Assembly: GCA_028819565.1 (NCBI GenBank)
Contig: JAPPLD010000013.1
Span: forward strand, 1-64,000
Reading direction: 5' to 3'
Length of the DNA: 64,000 nucleotides
From: Gammaproteobacteria bacterium
GTDB lineage: Bacteria > Pseudomonadota > Gammaproteobacteria > Poriferisulfidales > Poriferisulfidaceae
Under the pieces are notes generated by a model that was given only the letters and a program-made list of their open reading frames with translations, was not told where the DNA came from and did not search any database. Numbering within the stretch: position 1 is the stretch's first letter; every line of letters begins with the position of its first letter. Shown here in pieces: positions 9,169-18,390 of this stretch. Position numbers and translations under genes: made by a program.

Positions 9169-10896
9169 ATGGACAACCTGAAGCAAAGCTCGAATCCCGA
9201 GACCGAGGAACTGACCGGCGCGGAAATCTTCACCCGTTGCCTGGTCGAGGAGGGGGCCACCACCGTGTTTGGCTACCCGGGCGGTGCCGTGCTGCATATC
9301 TACGACGAATTGCACAAGCAGAAGGAAGTCGACCACATCTTGGTGCGCCACGAGCAGGGTGCGGCACATGCAGCCGAGGGTTTTGCCAAATCGACCGGAA
9401 AAGTCGGGGTTGTGCTGGTGACTTCCGGCCCAGGCGCGACCAATGCCGTGACCGGCATCGCCGATGCCTACATGGATTCGGTGCCGCTGGTGGTGTTCAC
9501 CGGGCAGGTGCGCACCGCGCTGATCGGCAATGACGCGTTTCAGGAAGTGGATACGGTCGGCATCACGCGGCCCTGCGTGAAGCACAACATCCTGGTGAAG
9601 AAGGTGGAAGACCTTCCGCTTGCGATCAAACGGGCATTCCATATCGCCGGAACCGGGCGCCCGGGACCGGTCGTGGTGGACATCCCGAAGGACGTGACGG
9701 AGCAGAGCATGGTTTTTTCCTATCCGCAGGATCCGGACATGCGCTCCTACCAGCCGACCATCGACGGGCATGCCGGGCAGATCAAGCGGGCGGCCAAGTT
9801 GATCGCAAAGGCCGAGCGCCCGATCATCTACAGCGGCGGCGGGGTGATTTCCAGCAATGCCCACGAGGAGCTGACCGAATTCACGCGGCTGACCGGGTTC
9901 CCCATCACCAACACGCTGATGGGTCTCGGCGCCTATCCGGGCACCGACCCGCAGTTTATCCAGATGCTGGGCATGCACGGCTCCTACGAGGCGAACATGG
10001 CGATGCACCACAGCGATGTCCTGATCGCCGTTGGAGCCCGTTTCGACGACCGCATCACCGGGCGGCTGGACGGCTTTTGCCCTTACGCCAAGGTGATTCA
10101 CATAGATGTCGACCCGTCGTCCATCTCGAAGAATTTCCGAGCGCACGTGCCGGTGGTGGGTGATGCCCGAAAGGTACTGCGCGCGCTGACCGACGAGTTG
10201 CGCGACGGCAAATACACGATACCCGACGTCTCGGCGTGGTGGGGACAGATCGGCGAGTGGGCGAAAAAGGACTCCTTTGCGTACCAGCAGGACATGGACG
10301 GCGAGATCAAGCCGCAGTACGTGCTGGACCAGTTGTACAAACAGACGGATGGGGATGCTTTCGTGACTTCCGATGTGGGGCAGCACCAGATGTGGGTGGC
10401 GCAACTGTACAAGTTCACCCAGCCGCGGCGCTGGATCAATTCCGGCGGACTCGGCACCATGGGGTTCGGACTGCCGGCGGCAATGGGCGTACAACTGGCC
10501 CACCCCGATGCGCAGGTGTGCTGCGTGACCGGGGAGGCGAGCATTCAGATGTGCATTCAGGAGCTGTCGACCTGCCGGCAATACGGGTTGCCGATCAAGA
10601 TCATCAACCTGAACAACCGGTATATGGGAATGGTTCGCCAGTGGCAAGACTTCTTCTATGATTCCCGCTACGCCATGTCGTACATGGACGCACTGCCAGA
10701 TTTCGTGAAACTGGCAGAAAGTTACGGGCACGTCGGCATGAAGATCGAGAAGCCGAAGGACGTGGAGCCGGCCCTGCGCGAGATCTTGAGCCTCAAGGAT
10801 CGGCTGGTTTTCGCGGATTTCGTGACCGATCCGCGTGAAAACGTGTTTCCGATGATTGCCCCGGGCGCGGCGCATAACGAAATGATCCTGTCCTGA
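9169..10896 (+). CDS. ilvB: Acetolactate synthase large subunit
   Basis: 575 residues, normal for the ThDP-dependent catalytic subunit (IlvB/IlvI) that condenses two pyruvates, or pyruvate and 2-oxobutyrate, as the first common step of valine, leucine and isoleucine synthesis. The N-terminal ThDP domain has the catalytic Glu62 in RHEQGAAHAAEGFAKSTG. The C-terminal ThDP/Mg motif is GEASIQM followed by NNRYMGM. The Glu in GEAS is the form common in betaproteobacterial enzymes. It is followed one base later by the regulatory subunit, so the order is ilvB-ilvH-ilvC. Confidence 0.96.
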   Translation: MDNLKQSSNPETEELTGAEIFTRCLVEEGATTVFGYPGGAVLHIYDELHKQKEVDHILVRHEQGAAHAAEGFAKSTGKVGVVLVTSGPGATNAVTGIADAYMDSVPLVVFTGQVRTALIGNDAFQEVDTVGITRPCVKHNILVKKVEDLPLAIKRAFHIAGTGRPGPVVVDIPKDVTEQSMVFSYPQDPDMRSYQPTIDGHAGQIKRAAKLIAKAERPIIYSGGGVISSNAHEELTEFTRLTGFPITNTLMGLGAYPGTDPQFIQMLGMHGSYEANMAMHHSDVLIAVGARFDDRITGRLDGFCPYAKVIHIDVDPSSISKNFRAHVPVVGDARKVLRALTDELRDGKYTIPDVSAWWGQIGEWAKKDSFAYQQDMDGEIKPQYVLDQLYKQTDGDAFVTSDVGQHQMWVAQLYKFTQPRRWINSGGLGTMGFGLPAAMGVQLAHPDAQVCCVTGEASIQMCIQELSTCRQYGLPIKIINLNNRYMGMVRQWQDFFYDSRYAMSYMDALPDFVKLAESYGHVGMKIEKPKDVEPALREILSLKDRLVFADFVTDPRENVFPMIAPGAAHNEMILS

Positions 10897-10897
10897 C

Positions 10898-11404
10898 ATG
10901 CGGCGGATCCTAGCCGTCCTTCTGGAAAACGAAGCGGGTTCGCTGTCGCGGGTCGCGAACCTGTTCTCGGCGCGCGGCATCAACATCGAATCGCTGGCAG
11001 TGACGCCGACGCCGGACGAAACCCTGTCCCGCATGACGATCGTAACCTTTGGCGATGATCGGGTACTCGAGCAGATCACCAAGCAGTTGCACAAGCTGGT
11101 TGATGTGGTGACGGTGGTGGATATGACCGGGCAGAACCATGTCGAACGCGAGATGGCGCTGATTAAGTTGCGATTGCGCGACGAGGGTTGCGTGGACGAC
11201 CTGCAACGTGTCAACAAGGTCTACCGCGGACGCATTGCCGACGTGAGCGCCCTGTGCTATACCAGCGAAGTGGTCGGCACCAGCGAGGAGATTGACGCTT
11301 ATCTGGCTGCGATGGCGGAACACGAAGTGGTGGAAGTGGTCCGCTCCGGACCGCTTGGCATCGCGCGTGGCGAACAGATGCTCTCCATTCGGCAGAACGA
11401 ATAA
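10898..11404 (+). CDS. ilvH: Acetolactate synthase small (regulatory) subunit
   Basis: 168 residues with an N-terminal ACT domain ([28 protein letters not shown]) and the C-terminal domain typical of IlvH/IlvN. It binds the large subunit, raises its activity and confers valine feedback inhibition. The ATG lies one base after the ilvB stop, so translation is probably coupled. Confidence 0.96.
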   Translation: MRRILAVLLENEAGSLSRVANLFSARGINIESLAVTPTPDETLSRMTIVTFGDDRVLEQITKQLHKLVDVVTVVDMTGQNHVEREMALIKLRLRDEGCVDDLQRVNKVYRGRIADVSALCYTSEVVGTSEEIDAYLAAMAEHEVVEVVRSGPLGIARGEQMLSIRQNE

Positions 11405-11441
11405 CAACCGCCGGGGTATCGCGCCGGCAAGGAAGCTGACT

Positions 11442-12458
11442 ATGAAGGTTTTTTACGACAAGGACGCGGATCTATCTATCGTGCAGGGATGCACGGTGGC
11501 GATCATTGGCTATGGCTCTCAAGGACATGCCCACGCCAACAATCTGAAGGAGTCCGGGGTCTCGGTCGTGGTTGGACTTCGGGCCGGCTCCGCCTCCGAG
11601 GAGAAAGCACGCGAAGCCGGGATTGAGGTCGCCGGAATCGGAGAAGCGACGGCAGCGGCCGATATCGTGATGGTATTGGCGCCGGATGAGCACCAGAGCG
11701 CGCTTTACGCAGAGCAGATCGAACCCAATCTCCGCCAGGGTGCCACGCTGGCGTTTGCGCACGGGTTCAACATTCATTTCGAACAAATTCGCCCACGCGA
11801 GGACTTGGATGTAATCATGATCGCTCCGAAAGGCCCTGGGCATTTGGTTCGTTCTACCTACAAGCAGGGTGGGGGAGTCCCGACCTTGATCGCAGTCTTT
11901 CAAGATGCCAGCGGCAAGGCCCGAGAGACGGCCCTGTCCTATGCCAGCGCCAATGGCGGGGGGCGAGCCGGAATCATCGAGACCACGTTCCGTGATGAAA
12001 CCGAGACCGACCTGTTCGGTGAGCAGGCCGTGCTCTGTGGCGGCGTGACGGCGCTGATCGAGGCAGGGTTCGAAACCCTGATAGAAGCAGGCTACGAACC
12101 GGAGATGGCGTATTTCGAGTGCCTGCATGAACTCAAGTTGATCGTCGATCTGATTTACGAAGGCGGCATCTCCAACATGAACTATTCGGTTTCCAACACG
12201 GCTGAATATGGCGGTCTGACTCGTGGGCCGAGGGTGGTCGGAGATCAGGCCCGCGAGGCGATGAAGAAGATCCTGGCGGATGTTCAGAGCGGAGAATTTG
12301 CCCGGGAGTGGGTGAAGGAAAATGCATCCGGGGCAGAGCACCTCCGTCAGTTGCGCGAAGCCAGTCAGGGTCAATCCATCGAGAAGGTCGGAGCGCAATT
12401 GCGGGACATGATGCCTTGGATTCGTGAGCAGCGCCTGGTGGACCGCAGTCGCAACTAG
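11442..12458 (+). CDS. ilvC: Ketol-acid reductoisomerase
   Basis: 338 residues, the short class I form. It catalyses isomerisation and NADPH-dependent reduction of acetolactate or acetohydroxybutyrate. The Rossmann motif [13 protein letters not shown] is near residue 24, and the KARI helical domain carries the metal ligands in [12 protein letters not shown] and the later [17 protein letters not shown]. The start at 11442 gives the canonical [12 protein letters not shown]-terminus; an upstream in-frame extension overlapping ilvH is not conserved in type. It lies 37 bp after ilvH in the same operon. Confidence 0.97.
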   Translation: MKVFYDKDADLSIVQGCTVAIIGYGSQGHAHANNLKESGVSVVVGLRAGSASEEKAREAGIEVAGIGEATAAADIVMVLAPDEHQSALYAEQIEPNLRQGATLAFAHGFNIHFEQIRPREDLDVIMIAPKGPGHLVRSTYKQGGGVPTLIAVFQDASGKARETALSYASANGGGRAGIIETTFRDETETDLFGEQAVLCGGVTALIEAGFETLIEAGYEPEMAYFECLHELKLIVDLIYEGGISNMNYSVSNTAEYGGLTRGPRVVGDQAREAMKKILADVQSGEFAREWVKENASGAEHLRQLREASQGQSIEKVGAQLRDMMPWIREQRLVDRSRN

Positions 12459-12462
12459 GTGA

Positions 12463-12491
12463 CAGGTGTCGTGTTAGAATTGGAACACCTG
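12463..12491 (+). promoter_or_regulatory. Inverted repeat after ilvC
   Basis: CAGGTGT (12463-12469) and ACACCTG (12485-12491) with a 15-bp loop, just after the ilvC stop and 48 bp before a tiny ORF. There is no T run, so it is more likely an mRNA structure or operator than an intrinsic terminator. Confidence 0.4.
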
Positions 12492-12538
12492 GGCAATATG
12501 CCTGGTGATCGATACTCTGGCAACTCTGGAGGAGAAAG

Positions 12539-12619
12539 ATGATAGGCAACCTCGTATCGATGGTTGTGTTTTGGGCGATATACGCGTTGCTCGCGTGGTG
12601 CATCGTCAACTTCGTCTAA
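12539..12619 (+). CDS. Putative 26-residue single-span membrane protein
   Basis: ATG at 12539, stop TAA at 12617. A strong Shine-Dalgarno GGAGGAG sits five bases before the ATG, better than most in this window. The peptide starts MIGNLVSMVVFWAIYALLAW and ends NFV. Nearly all residues are hydrophobic, and the central part is long enough for one transmembrane helix. It lies between ilvC and pssA on the same strand. I do not recognise a family. A small membrane regulator, a leader peptide or chance are all possible; the ribosome site and composition favour a real gene. Confidence 0.5.
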   Translation: MIGNLVSMVVFWAIYALLAWCIVNFV

Positions 12620-12640
12620 GCCAAAGCCGAATATCCATGT

Positions 12641-12660
12641 CGCGGCGGCTCTACGCCGCG
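12641..12660 (+). promoter_or_regulatory. GC-rich hairpin between the tiny ORF and pssA
   Basis: CGCGGCG (12641-12647) pairs with CGCCGCG (12654-12660) around a six-base loop. The bases after it (acgtcattctttaaaa) contain only a short T stretch, so this is at best a weak or partial terminator ahead of pssA. Confidence 0.45.
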
Positions 12661-12686
12661 ACGTCATTCTTTAAAAACCCCGTCCC

Positions 12687-13451
12687 GTGAAGGGTCCCCG
12701 CCGTTATCGCCGCAGCATTTACTTGCTGCCGAGCTTATTGACTACGGTGGCGATGTTCGCCGGATTCTCGGCGGTGATTTTTGCCTTTGATCAGCGTTTC
12801 GAGCCCGCTGCGTTGGCTATCTTCGTGGCAATGATCTTCGACGCACTGGATGGACGGGTTGCCCGCCTGACGGACACGGCCAGCGAGTTCGGTCTGCACT
12901 ACGACAGTCTGAGCGACATGCTCGCATTCGGTGTGGCGCCAGCGCTGGTGATGTACGAATGGAGCCTGCAGTTCATGCAGCCGGTCGGCAGCGAGTGGGC
13001 AAAGCTTGGTTGGCTAGGGGCTTTCTTTTACATGGCGGCGGTCGGCTTGCGACTGGCCCGATTCAACACACATGCCCATTCTCAGGACCGGGCCTTTTTT
13101 CGTGGCTTGCCGAGCCCAGCAGCGGCGGGAACCCTGATGGCAGGCATGTGGGTTGCCGACAGTTATGGCTACACCGGCACTGAACTCAAGGAAGTGGCGT
13201 TGGCGGCGACCTTGCTGATTGCCATTCTGCTGGTCAGCCGGTTTAGCTACTACAGTTTCAAGGAGACCCGGCCCAAGTTCCGCGTCGGCCTGGTCACCTG
13301 GCTAGCCATCTTGGGAGCGCTGCTGCTGTTTTCGATCCACCCGCCAAACGTGTTGCTGTTGCTGTTTGGTGGCTATGTGCTGTCGGGACCGGTGCTGTAT
13401 TTGGCTCGATTGCGCCGCCGCGGAGGTCGCCGCAGCGATCCCCAATCTTGA
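12687..13451 (+). CDS. pssA: CDP-diacylglycerol--serine O-phosphatidyltransferase
   Basis: 254 residues, integral membrane. The CDP-alcohol phosphatidyltransferase signature D-G-x2-A-R-x8-G-x3-D-x3-D is complete in DALDGRVARLTDTASEFGLHYDSLSD. Six or more hydrophobic helices follow the type II (Bacillus-like) PssA plan. It makes phosphatidylserine, the precursor of phosphatidylethanolamine. The start is GTG at 12687. In many proteobacteria pssA follows ilvC and precedes leuA; here leuA lies over 22 kb away. Confidence 0.92.
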   Translation: MKGPRRYRRSIYLLPSLLTTVAMFAGFSAVIFAFDQRFEPAALAIFVAMIFDALDGRVARLTDTASEFGLHYDSLSDMLAFGVAPALVMYEWSLQFMQPVGSEWAKLGWLGAFFYMAAVGLRLARFNTHAHSQDRAFFRGLPSPAAAGTLMAGMWVADSYGYTGTELKEVALAATLLIAILLVSRFSYYSFKETRPKFRVGLVTWLAILGALLLFSIHPPNVLLLLFGGYVLSGPVLYLARLRRRGGRRSDPQS

Positions 13452-13470
13452 AGTTCGGGCCTTCGGAAGC

Positions 13471-13950
13471 TTAAACAAGCGCCCGGGGGGCGACCAAGAT
13501 GCCGTCCGAGTCGGCACAAACCCAGTGGCCAGGAGTGAAGTCAAGTCCGGCAAAACGAACCGGAACATCGCGATCCCCAAGACCTCGCTTCACGCTTTTC
13601 AAGGGGTTCGTATCCAACGCCTTGACTCCAATCTGGATGGTGGCGATCACCGCGGAATCACGGATACAGCCGTTGACGATGACACCGGCCCACTGATGCT
13701 CGTGCGCCATGGCAGCGAGGATATCGCCGAGCAATGCGCATTGCATGGAGGCGGAGCCGTCTACGACTAAGACGCGGCCATTCCCTTCCTCTTCCAGCGC
13801 TTCTCTGACTTTCGAGTTGTCATCCTGGCAACTGACCGTGGAAATCAGGCCCGCAAACGCAGGGAGCCCCCCGTAGCCGTGGAATCCCGGTTCGGCGATC
13901 TGGACTTCATTCGGGTACTGGTCGGAAATGTCGGCAGTGGCGAGCGTCAT
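13471..13950 (-). CDS. rraA: RraA family protein (RNase E inhibitor A or HMG aldolase type)
   Basis: 159 residues, the size of E. coli RraA. Family motifs are FHGYGGLPAFAG near the N-terminus, the central GDILAAMAHEHQWAGVIVNG with IRDSAVIA, and the C-terminal DGILVAPRAL. Members either bind RNase E and dampen mRNA decay, or act as 4-hydroxy-4-methyl-2-oxoglutarate/oxaloacetate aldolases; sequence alone does not separate these. The start at 13950 has an AAGGA site and gives the conserved short N-terminus; a longer frame reaches into non-conserved DNA. It is convergent with pssA. Confidence 0.8.
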   Translation of the reverse strand: MTLATADISDQYPNEVQIAEPGFHGYGGLPAFAGLISTVSCQDDNSKVREALEEEGNGRVLVVDGSASMQCALLGDILAAMAHEHQWAGVIVNGCIRDSAVIATIQIGVKALDTNPLKSVKRGLGDRDVPVRFAGLDFTPGHWVCADSDGILVAPRALV

Positions 13951-14061
13951 ATGAGGTTCCTTGGAATTTAAGGGATGGGGGTCTAGTTTTCGCGAAGACG
14001 CCATTGTAGTGTAAGTGAGTTGAGTCTCAGGCTTTGCTCTAGCCATCGAGGCGGTATTCAA

Positions 14062-14109
14062 CGACAATGAGACAGTTGATCCCAATATGGGATCATGCTA
14101 ACATTGTCG
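14062..14109 (+). promoter_or_regulatory. Nested dyad, probable HigA operator
   Basis: The inner palindrome is TGATCCCA (14077-14084), ata, TGGGATCA (14088-14095). The outer arms are CGACAATG (14062-14069) and CATTGTCG (14102-14109). All arms are perfect and the two centres nearly coincide. The site ends three bases before the chosen higB ATG, as expected for an autorepressed toxin-antitoxin promoter. Confidence 0.7.
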
Positions 14110-14112
14110 AGC

Positions 14113-14415
14113 ATGAGGGTCATTGCGCTGGCAACGTTGAGGATGTTCCTGAATGCTGCACCAGCGTATGCTGACGCATGTGAACCGGTCATGGCATGGT
14201 ACCGAGAAGTCAAGGCTGCAGATTGGAAGGACCCCTCTGAGATAAAACGAGACTTCCGTAGCGCCAGCATCCTCAAAGATGGAAGGGTGGTATTCAACAT
14301 TGCGGGCAACAAATATCGCATCGTAGTGTGGATCAACTACCCATATCGGATTGTGTACATCCGCTTCATCGGAACCCACAAAATGTACGACGCTATTGAC
14401 GCACAATCGATTTGA
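14113..14415 (+). CDS. higB: Type II toxin HigB (RelE-like mRNA interferase)
   Basis: 100 residues. The family signature is clear: MAWYREVKAADWKDPSEIK, FRSASILKDGRVVFNIAGNKYRIVVWINY and the C-terminal IRFIGTHKMYDAIDA. HigB cleaves mRNA on the ribosome and is neutralised by HigA. I chose the ATG at 14113 because it gives the family N-terminus MRVIA; an ATG at 14095 would start inside the operator. The toxin-first order is typical of higBA. Confidence 0.9.
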   Translation: MRVIALATLRMFLNAAPAYADACEPVMAWYREVKAADWKDPSEIKRDFRSASILKDGRVVFNIAGNKYRIVVWINYPYRIVYIRFIGTHKMYDAIDAQSI

Positions 14416-14423
14416 GGCCAAAA

Positions 14424-14804
14424 ATGGAAATCGAACCGATCAAGACCAAACGAGATTACCTCCGTACGCTCAAGGAAATTGAAAGCCTAATGGCGGCTAG
14501 GCGGAACACGCCAGAAGGGGATCGTCTGGACGTTCTTGTGACACTTGTTGAAGCTTGGGAAATCAAGCATTATTCTCTTGATTTACCCGACCCGGTTTCC
14601 GCCATTCGGCACCACATGGAACAAAACGGATTGACCCCGAAAGACTTGATCCCTTATATCGGTGGACGCAATCGGGTCTATGAGGTGTTGAATCGGAAGC
14701 GAGCGTTGAGTCTCAAGATGATCTGGCGCTTACACAAAGGCTTAGGTATTCCTGCAGAATCGTTGATCAAACTGGATCAAGAGGCAACGCGGTTCGCAGG
14801 CTGA
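14424..14804 (+). CDS. higA: Antitoxin HigA (helix-turn-helix)
   Basis: 126 residues. The N-terminal part is charged and helical (KTKRDYLRTLKEIESLM); the C-terminal half holds an Xre-type helix-turn-helix around GLTPKDLIPYIGGRNRVYEVLN, with KRALSLKMIWRLHKGLGIPAESLI. It binds HigB and represses the operon through the dyad upstream. The ATG at 14424 is eight bases after the higB stop. Confidence 0.9.
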   Translation: MEIEPIKTKRDYLRTLKEIESLMAARRNTPEGDRLDVLVTLVEAWEIKHYSLDLPDPVSAIRHHMEQNGLTPKDLIPYIGGRNRVYEVLNRKRALSLKMIWRLHKGLGIPAESLIKLDQEATRFAG

Positions 14805-14869
14805 TATCGTGGCTTCGTCCGGATTGATAAGCTTGATCCGGCCTCCGGAGTCGTGAAGGCTGCGCCGGT

Positions 14870-15358
14870 TCAGCGAAGCCCGATTTCAGACAATTCTTTC
14901 TGCATATCTAGTCGCTCAAGGGTTTCCAGCGGCAGAGCCAGCATAGCCTTGATACGGGCTTCAAGATGGTCTCGAACTTCCCGGAAACAGGTAAGAGTCT
15001 CCTCTTCGTTTCCGATGAAGGTGAAAGGATCTCGGGTCCCCCAATGCGCCCGGATGACGGAATCGGGAAACCAAGGGCAGGTTTCGCCTGCTGCGGAGTC
15101 GCAGAGGGCCAAGATCGTATTAAAAGGGTGGCCGGCGAACTCGTTCCAGGACTTGCTGCGTGCATCGCTTGCATCAATGCCGAGTTCAGCCAGCACTTTC
15201 AAGGCTAGGGGATGGACGACTCCAGCAGGATGACTGCCGGCGCTGCATGCGTGGACGCGATCGCCGCCATGGTGGGAGAGAAGGGCCTCCGCCATGATGC
15301 TGCGGCACATGTTTCCCGTACAAACGAACAGGACAGAAAAAGGGAAATTCGTATTCAA
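14870..15358 (-). CDS. arsC: Arsenate reductase / low-molecular-weight tyrosine phosphatase family
   Basis: 162 residues. The P-loop CTGNMCR has the catalytic Cys13 and Arg19. The distal loop ALCDSAAGETCP carries Cys86 and Cys94, and DPF (from Asp110) supplies the general acid. The second and third cysteines match thioredoxin-coupled ArsC, which reduces arsenate to arsenite, more than plain phosphatases. No arsR, arsB or acr3 is nearby. It is the last gene of the bioB operon, and its ATG overlaps the stop of the preceding mutase by 4 bp. Confidence 0.82.
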   Translation of the reverse strand: MNTNFPFSVLFVCTGNMCRSIMAEALLSHHGGDRVHACSAGSHPAGVVHPLALKVLAELGIDASDARSKSWNEFAGHPFNTILALCDSAAGETCPWFPDSVIRAHWGTRDPFTFIGNEEETLTCFREVRDHLEARIKAMLALPLETLERLDMQKELSEIGLR

Positions 15359-16725
15359 AACGGAAGCTCCAGTCCCGAGTCCACGGCAAGCATTTGACTC
15401 CGGAACTCGGCCTGGATTCGTTTGATGACATCCGAGGTCGTTCCTTCGAAGCGGGTCACCACGTACGGCGTAGTATTGGAGGCCCGAGCCAGCCCGAACC
15501 CGTCATCGAAATCCGCACGAACGCCGTCGATCCGAGTTAGGCGAGCACCGGGAAATTCAGCGCAGGCCGAGAATTTCTCGATGAATCGGTGCTGGTCGCC
15601 GTCGACTTCGAACGGGATGTTGATCTCCGGTGTGACGCAGGCTTGAGGCAGGGCGGCAAAGACCGCACTGGCAGGCTCTTCCTTTTTGGCCAAGATTTGC
15701 AACAACCGGGCAGCGGCATAGATGCCATCGTCGAATCCGTACCAGCGCTCCTGGAAGAACAGATGCCCACTCATCTCGCCCGCGAGAGCGGCCCGGGTTT
15801 CGCGCATCTTCGCCTTGATGAACGAATGCCCGGTCCGAGCCATCACTGGCGCGCCACCGGACTCTTCAATTACCCGCGGTAGCAGGCTGGAGCACTTGAC
15901 GTCGAACACCACGGTGGCACCCGGTTCACGCTCAAGTACGTCGGTGGCGTGAACCATCAACTGTCGATCTGCCCACAAGATTTCACCTGCGTCGTCGATC
16001 ACGCCGCAACGGTCGCCGTCGCCGTCCAACGCTATGCCGACCTCCAGCCCATCTTGCAGCACGCTGGCCTTCAGGTCTTGCAGGTTCTTCGCATCGCTTG
16101 GATTGGGGTGATGGTTTGGAAAGTCGCCGTCTATATCGCAATACAGTTCCGTCACCTCCGCCCCGCAGGCGCGCAACACCCGGACGGCGATGGGACCAGC
16201 GGCACCGTTGCCAGCATCCAGCGCGACGCGCATCGGCCGAGTCAGCTGGATATCTCCGGCAATGCGCTTGACGTAGGCATCCGACACATCCTTCTCGATC
16301 CGATCCCCTCCGCCCGGGCAGGGCAGGTCTTGCAGCATGCGCGCGCGCAGAGCCTGAATGTCGTCGCCTGCAAGCGTATGGTCTTGCATGACCAGCTTGA
16401 ATCCGTTGTATTCGGGAGGATTGTGGCTTCCAGTCACCATGACGCCGGATCCATGGCCGAATTCGTGAGTCGCGAAATACAGGACTGGGGTCGGCACTTG
16501 CCCCACATCGTGGACGGTGATGCCGGCATCGAACAAGCCTTCAATCAAGGCTGAAGCCAAGGCATCGCTTGAATGGCGCCCGTCACGGCCGATGGCTATT
16601 TCCCGGGCCTCTGGGTATTCAGCCGATATAGCCCGGCCGAGTTGCCGGGCGAAAGTCTCCGAAAGTTCACTGCCGGCAATGCCCCGGATGTCGTAGGCTC
16701 GAAAAATATGCTCGGGGGTCGTCAT
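15355..16725 (-). CDS. algC: Phosphomannomutase/phosphoglucomutase (AlgC type)
   Basis: 456 residues, the size of AlgC-type alpha-D-phosphohexomutases. N-terminal [14 protein letters not shown]; phosphoserine loop [14 protein letters not shown]; metal loop [11 protein letters not shown]; sugar-binding GEMSGH; phosphate-binding RFEGTTSD near the C-terminus. It interconverts hexose 6- and 1-phosphates for envelope polysaccharide and LPS precursors. It overlaps both dut and arsC by 4 bp. A symbol such as manB would also be defensible. Confidence 0.92.
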   Translation of the reverse strand: MTTPEHIFRAYDIRGIAGSELSETFARQLGRAISAEYPEAREIAIGRDGRHSSDALASALIEGLFDAGITVHDVGQVPTPVLYFATHEFGHGSGVMVTGSHNPPEYNGFKLVMQDHTLAGDDIQALRARMLQDLPCPGGGDRIEKDVSDAYVKRIAGDIQLTRPMRVALDAGNGAAGPIAVRVLRACGAEVTELYCDIDGDFPNHHPNPSDAKNLQDLKASVLQDGLEVGIALDGDGDRCGVIDDAGEILWADRQLMVHATDVLEREPGATVVFDVKCSSLLPRVIEESGGAPVMARTGHSFIKAKMRETRAALAGEMSGHLFFQERWYGFDDGIYAAARLLQILAKKEEPASAVFAALPQACVTPEINIPFEVDGDQHRFIEKFSACAEFPGARLTRIDGVRADFDDGFGLARASNTTPYVVTRFEGTTSDVIKRIQAEFRSQMLAVDSGLELPF

Positions 16726-17177
16726 TCTTTGCCAGTATGTCCAAACCCGCCGGCACCCCGTGCACTTTGCGGGAATTCCTCGACGATTTTAAATTCGACT
16801 TGTTGCACTGGCACGACAACCAACTGCGCGATGCGCTCGCCGACTTCGATAGTGAAGGTGTCACGCCCGCGATTCCAGCACGAGATCATGATTTCTCCCT
16901 GGTAGTCGGAGTCGATCAGCCCGACCAGATTGCCGAGCACAATGCCGTGCTTGTGGCCCAGTCCGGAGCGTGGCAGGATCAGCGCGGCATAGCCGGGATC
17001 CGCGATGTGGATCGCGAATCCGGCTGGAACCAATTCGGATTGGCCGGGTTCCAGCGTTAGGGGTTCCTGCAGGCAGGCGCGAAGGTCCAGCCCGGCCGAG
17101 CCTTCTGTCGCGCGGGTCGGAAGCTCGATGGAATCGCCGAGCCGTTTATCGAGAACGCGTAGTTCGACGGGCAGCAT
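16722..17177 (-). CDS. dut: dUTP diphosphatase
   Basis: 151 residues, trimeric dUTPase type. The five motifs are recognisable: [40 protein letters not shown] and the C-terminal [10 protein letters not shown]. It hydrolyses dUTP to dUMP, keeping uracil out of DNA. The start overlaps the 3' end of coaBC by 32 bp, the same coaBC-dut order as in many proteobacteria. Confidence 0.96.
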   Translation of the reverse strand: MLPVELRVLDKRLGDSIELPTRATEGSAGLDLRACLQEPLTLEPGQSELVPAGFAIHIADPGYAALILPRSGLGHKHGIVLGNLVGLIDSDYQGEIMISCWNRGRDTFTIEVGERIAQLVVVPVQQVEFKIVEEFPQSARGAGGFGHTGKE

Positions 17178-18390
17178 GGGAGAAGTCGACTACCGAAGAG
17201 ACAGGGGACAGCCGCGCTGCAATGTGATCGACCAATTGCCGTGCCAAAGTGCTCTTGGAGTCCGGGCCGAGTTGCATGACGGAATCGGCATCCACTACTT
17301 CAAGCGTCGTTTCTGTTTCTCCGAACCCGTCATCCGGGCCGATCCGGTTGGCGACCATGAGGTCGGCATTTTTGGCGCGCAGCTTGGTGCGGGCGTTCTC
17401 TTCCAGATTTTCGGTCTCCGCTGCGAATCCCACGAGGAACGGCCGCGGCTCCTTTTGGCCGAGAGTGGCCAGGATGTCAGGAGTGGGTTCTAACTCCAGA
17501 GTTAGCGACTCTTGAGATTTCCGGGTTTTTCGGTCGGTGGCTTCTCGGGGACGCCAGTCCGCGACCGCTGCATTCGCGATCAGCAATTGACAGTCGCCCA
17601 CGCGCGCCATTACCGCGTCCAGCATTTCGGCGGCAGTCGCAACCGCCACGCAATCGGCATCCAGCGGCAACGGGATGTCGATCGGCCCATGAATCAGGGT
17701 GACCTGGGCACCGCGTTCCAGCAAGGCGTCGGCGATCGCGCAGCCCATTCGACCGGTGCTGAAGTTGCTGATGAAGCGGGCCGGATCAATCGGCTCCCGG
17801 GTTGGTCCTGCCGTGACGACAGCATGCACGCCCTTCATCGCGGAGTCCGTGCCAAGCTCTTCGATAGCGGCCCGCAAATACTCCGGGTCGGGCAGGCGGC
17901 CTGGCCCGGTTTCACCGCACGCCTGTTCGCCGACGTCCGGGCTGATGACTTGGATCCCGCGCTCGATGAGGGCATGGACATGTTCTTGGGTTGCGGGGTT
18001 TTCCCACATCGCAGCATTCATGGCTGGGGCAACCAGGATCGGGGCGCGTGTGGCCAGGCACAGGGTCATCAGGAGATCGTCGGCCAAGCCAGTCGCAAGT
18101 TTGGCCAGGCAGTGGGCAGAGGCGGGTGCGATGACCACGGCATCAGCCCATCGGGCCAACTCGATATGGCTCATCGACATTTCCGCCTCGCGGTCAAACA
18201 ACGCGGTGCGCACGGGCCTGTGGCTGAGCGCCTCGAATGTCATGGCGCCGACGAACTGTTCCGCCGCCGGGCTCATCACCACCTGGACCTCGGCGCCATC
18301 CCGAACCAGCAGGCGCACCAATTCGCAAGCCTTGTAGGCGGCGATGCTGCCGGTGATGCCGAGCAGGACTTTCCTGTGTTTAAGAGTCAT
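17146..18390 (-). CDS. coaBC: Bifunctional phosphopantothenoylcysteine decarboxylase / phosphopantothenate-cysteine ligase
   Basis: 414 residues. The N-terminal flavoprotein half (CoaC) starts [20 protein letters not shown] and has the active-site [12 protein letters not shown]. The C-terminal half (CoaB) starts [23 protein letters not shown] and has [18 protein letters not shown] synthetase residues ([16 protein letters not shown] here). It performs two steps of coenzyme A synthesis. It overlaps bioF by 4 bp upstream and dut by 32 bp downstream. Confidence 0.95.
   Translation of the reverse strand: MTLKHRKVLLGITGSIAAYKACELVRLLVRDGAEVQVVMSPAAEQFVGAMTFEALSHRPVRTALFDREAEMSMSHIELARWADAVVIAPASAHCLAKLATGLADDLLMTLCLATRAPILVAPAMNAAMWENPATQEHVHALIERGIQVISPDVGEQACGETGPGRLPDPEYLRAAIEELGTDSAMKGVHAVVTAGPTREPIDPARFISNFSTGRMGCAIADALLERGAQVTLIHGPIDIPLPLDADCVAVATAAEMLDAVMARVGDCQLLIANAAVADWRPREATDRKTRKSQESLTLELEPTPDILATLGQKEPRPFLVGFAAETENLEENARTKLRAKNADLMVANRIGPDDGFGETETTLEVVDADSVMQLGPDSKSTLARQLVDHIAARLSPVSSVVDFSHAARRTTRSR

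Noticed and set aside
9163..11217. A 684-codon minus-strand frame opposite ilvB-ilvH
   Set aside because: It is the antisense shadow of two clearly recognised genes; no domain is visible.
14095..14112. ATG at 14095 as the higB start
   Set aside because: It lies within the inner operator palindrome and adds six residues absent from the family N-terminus.
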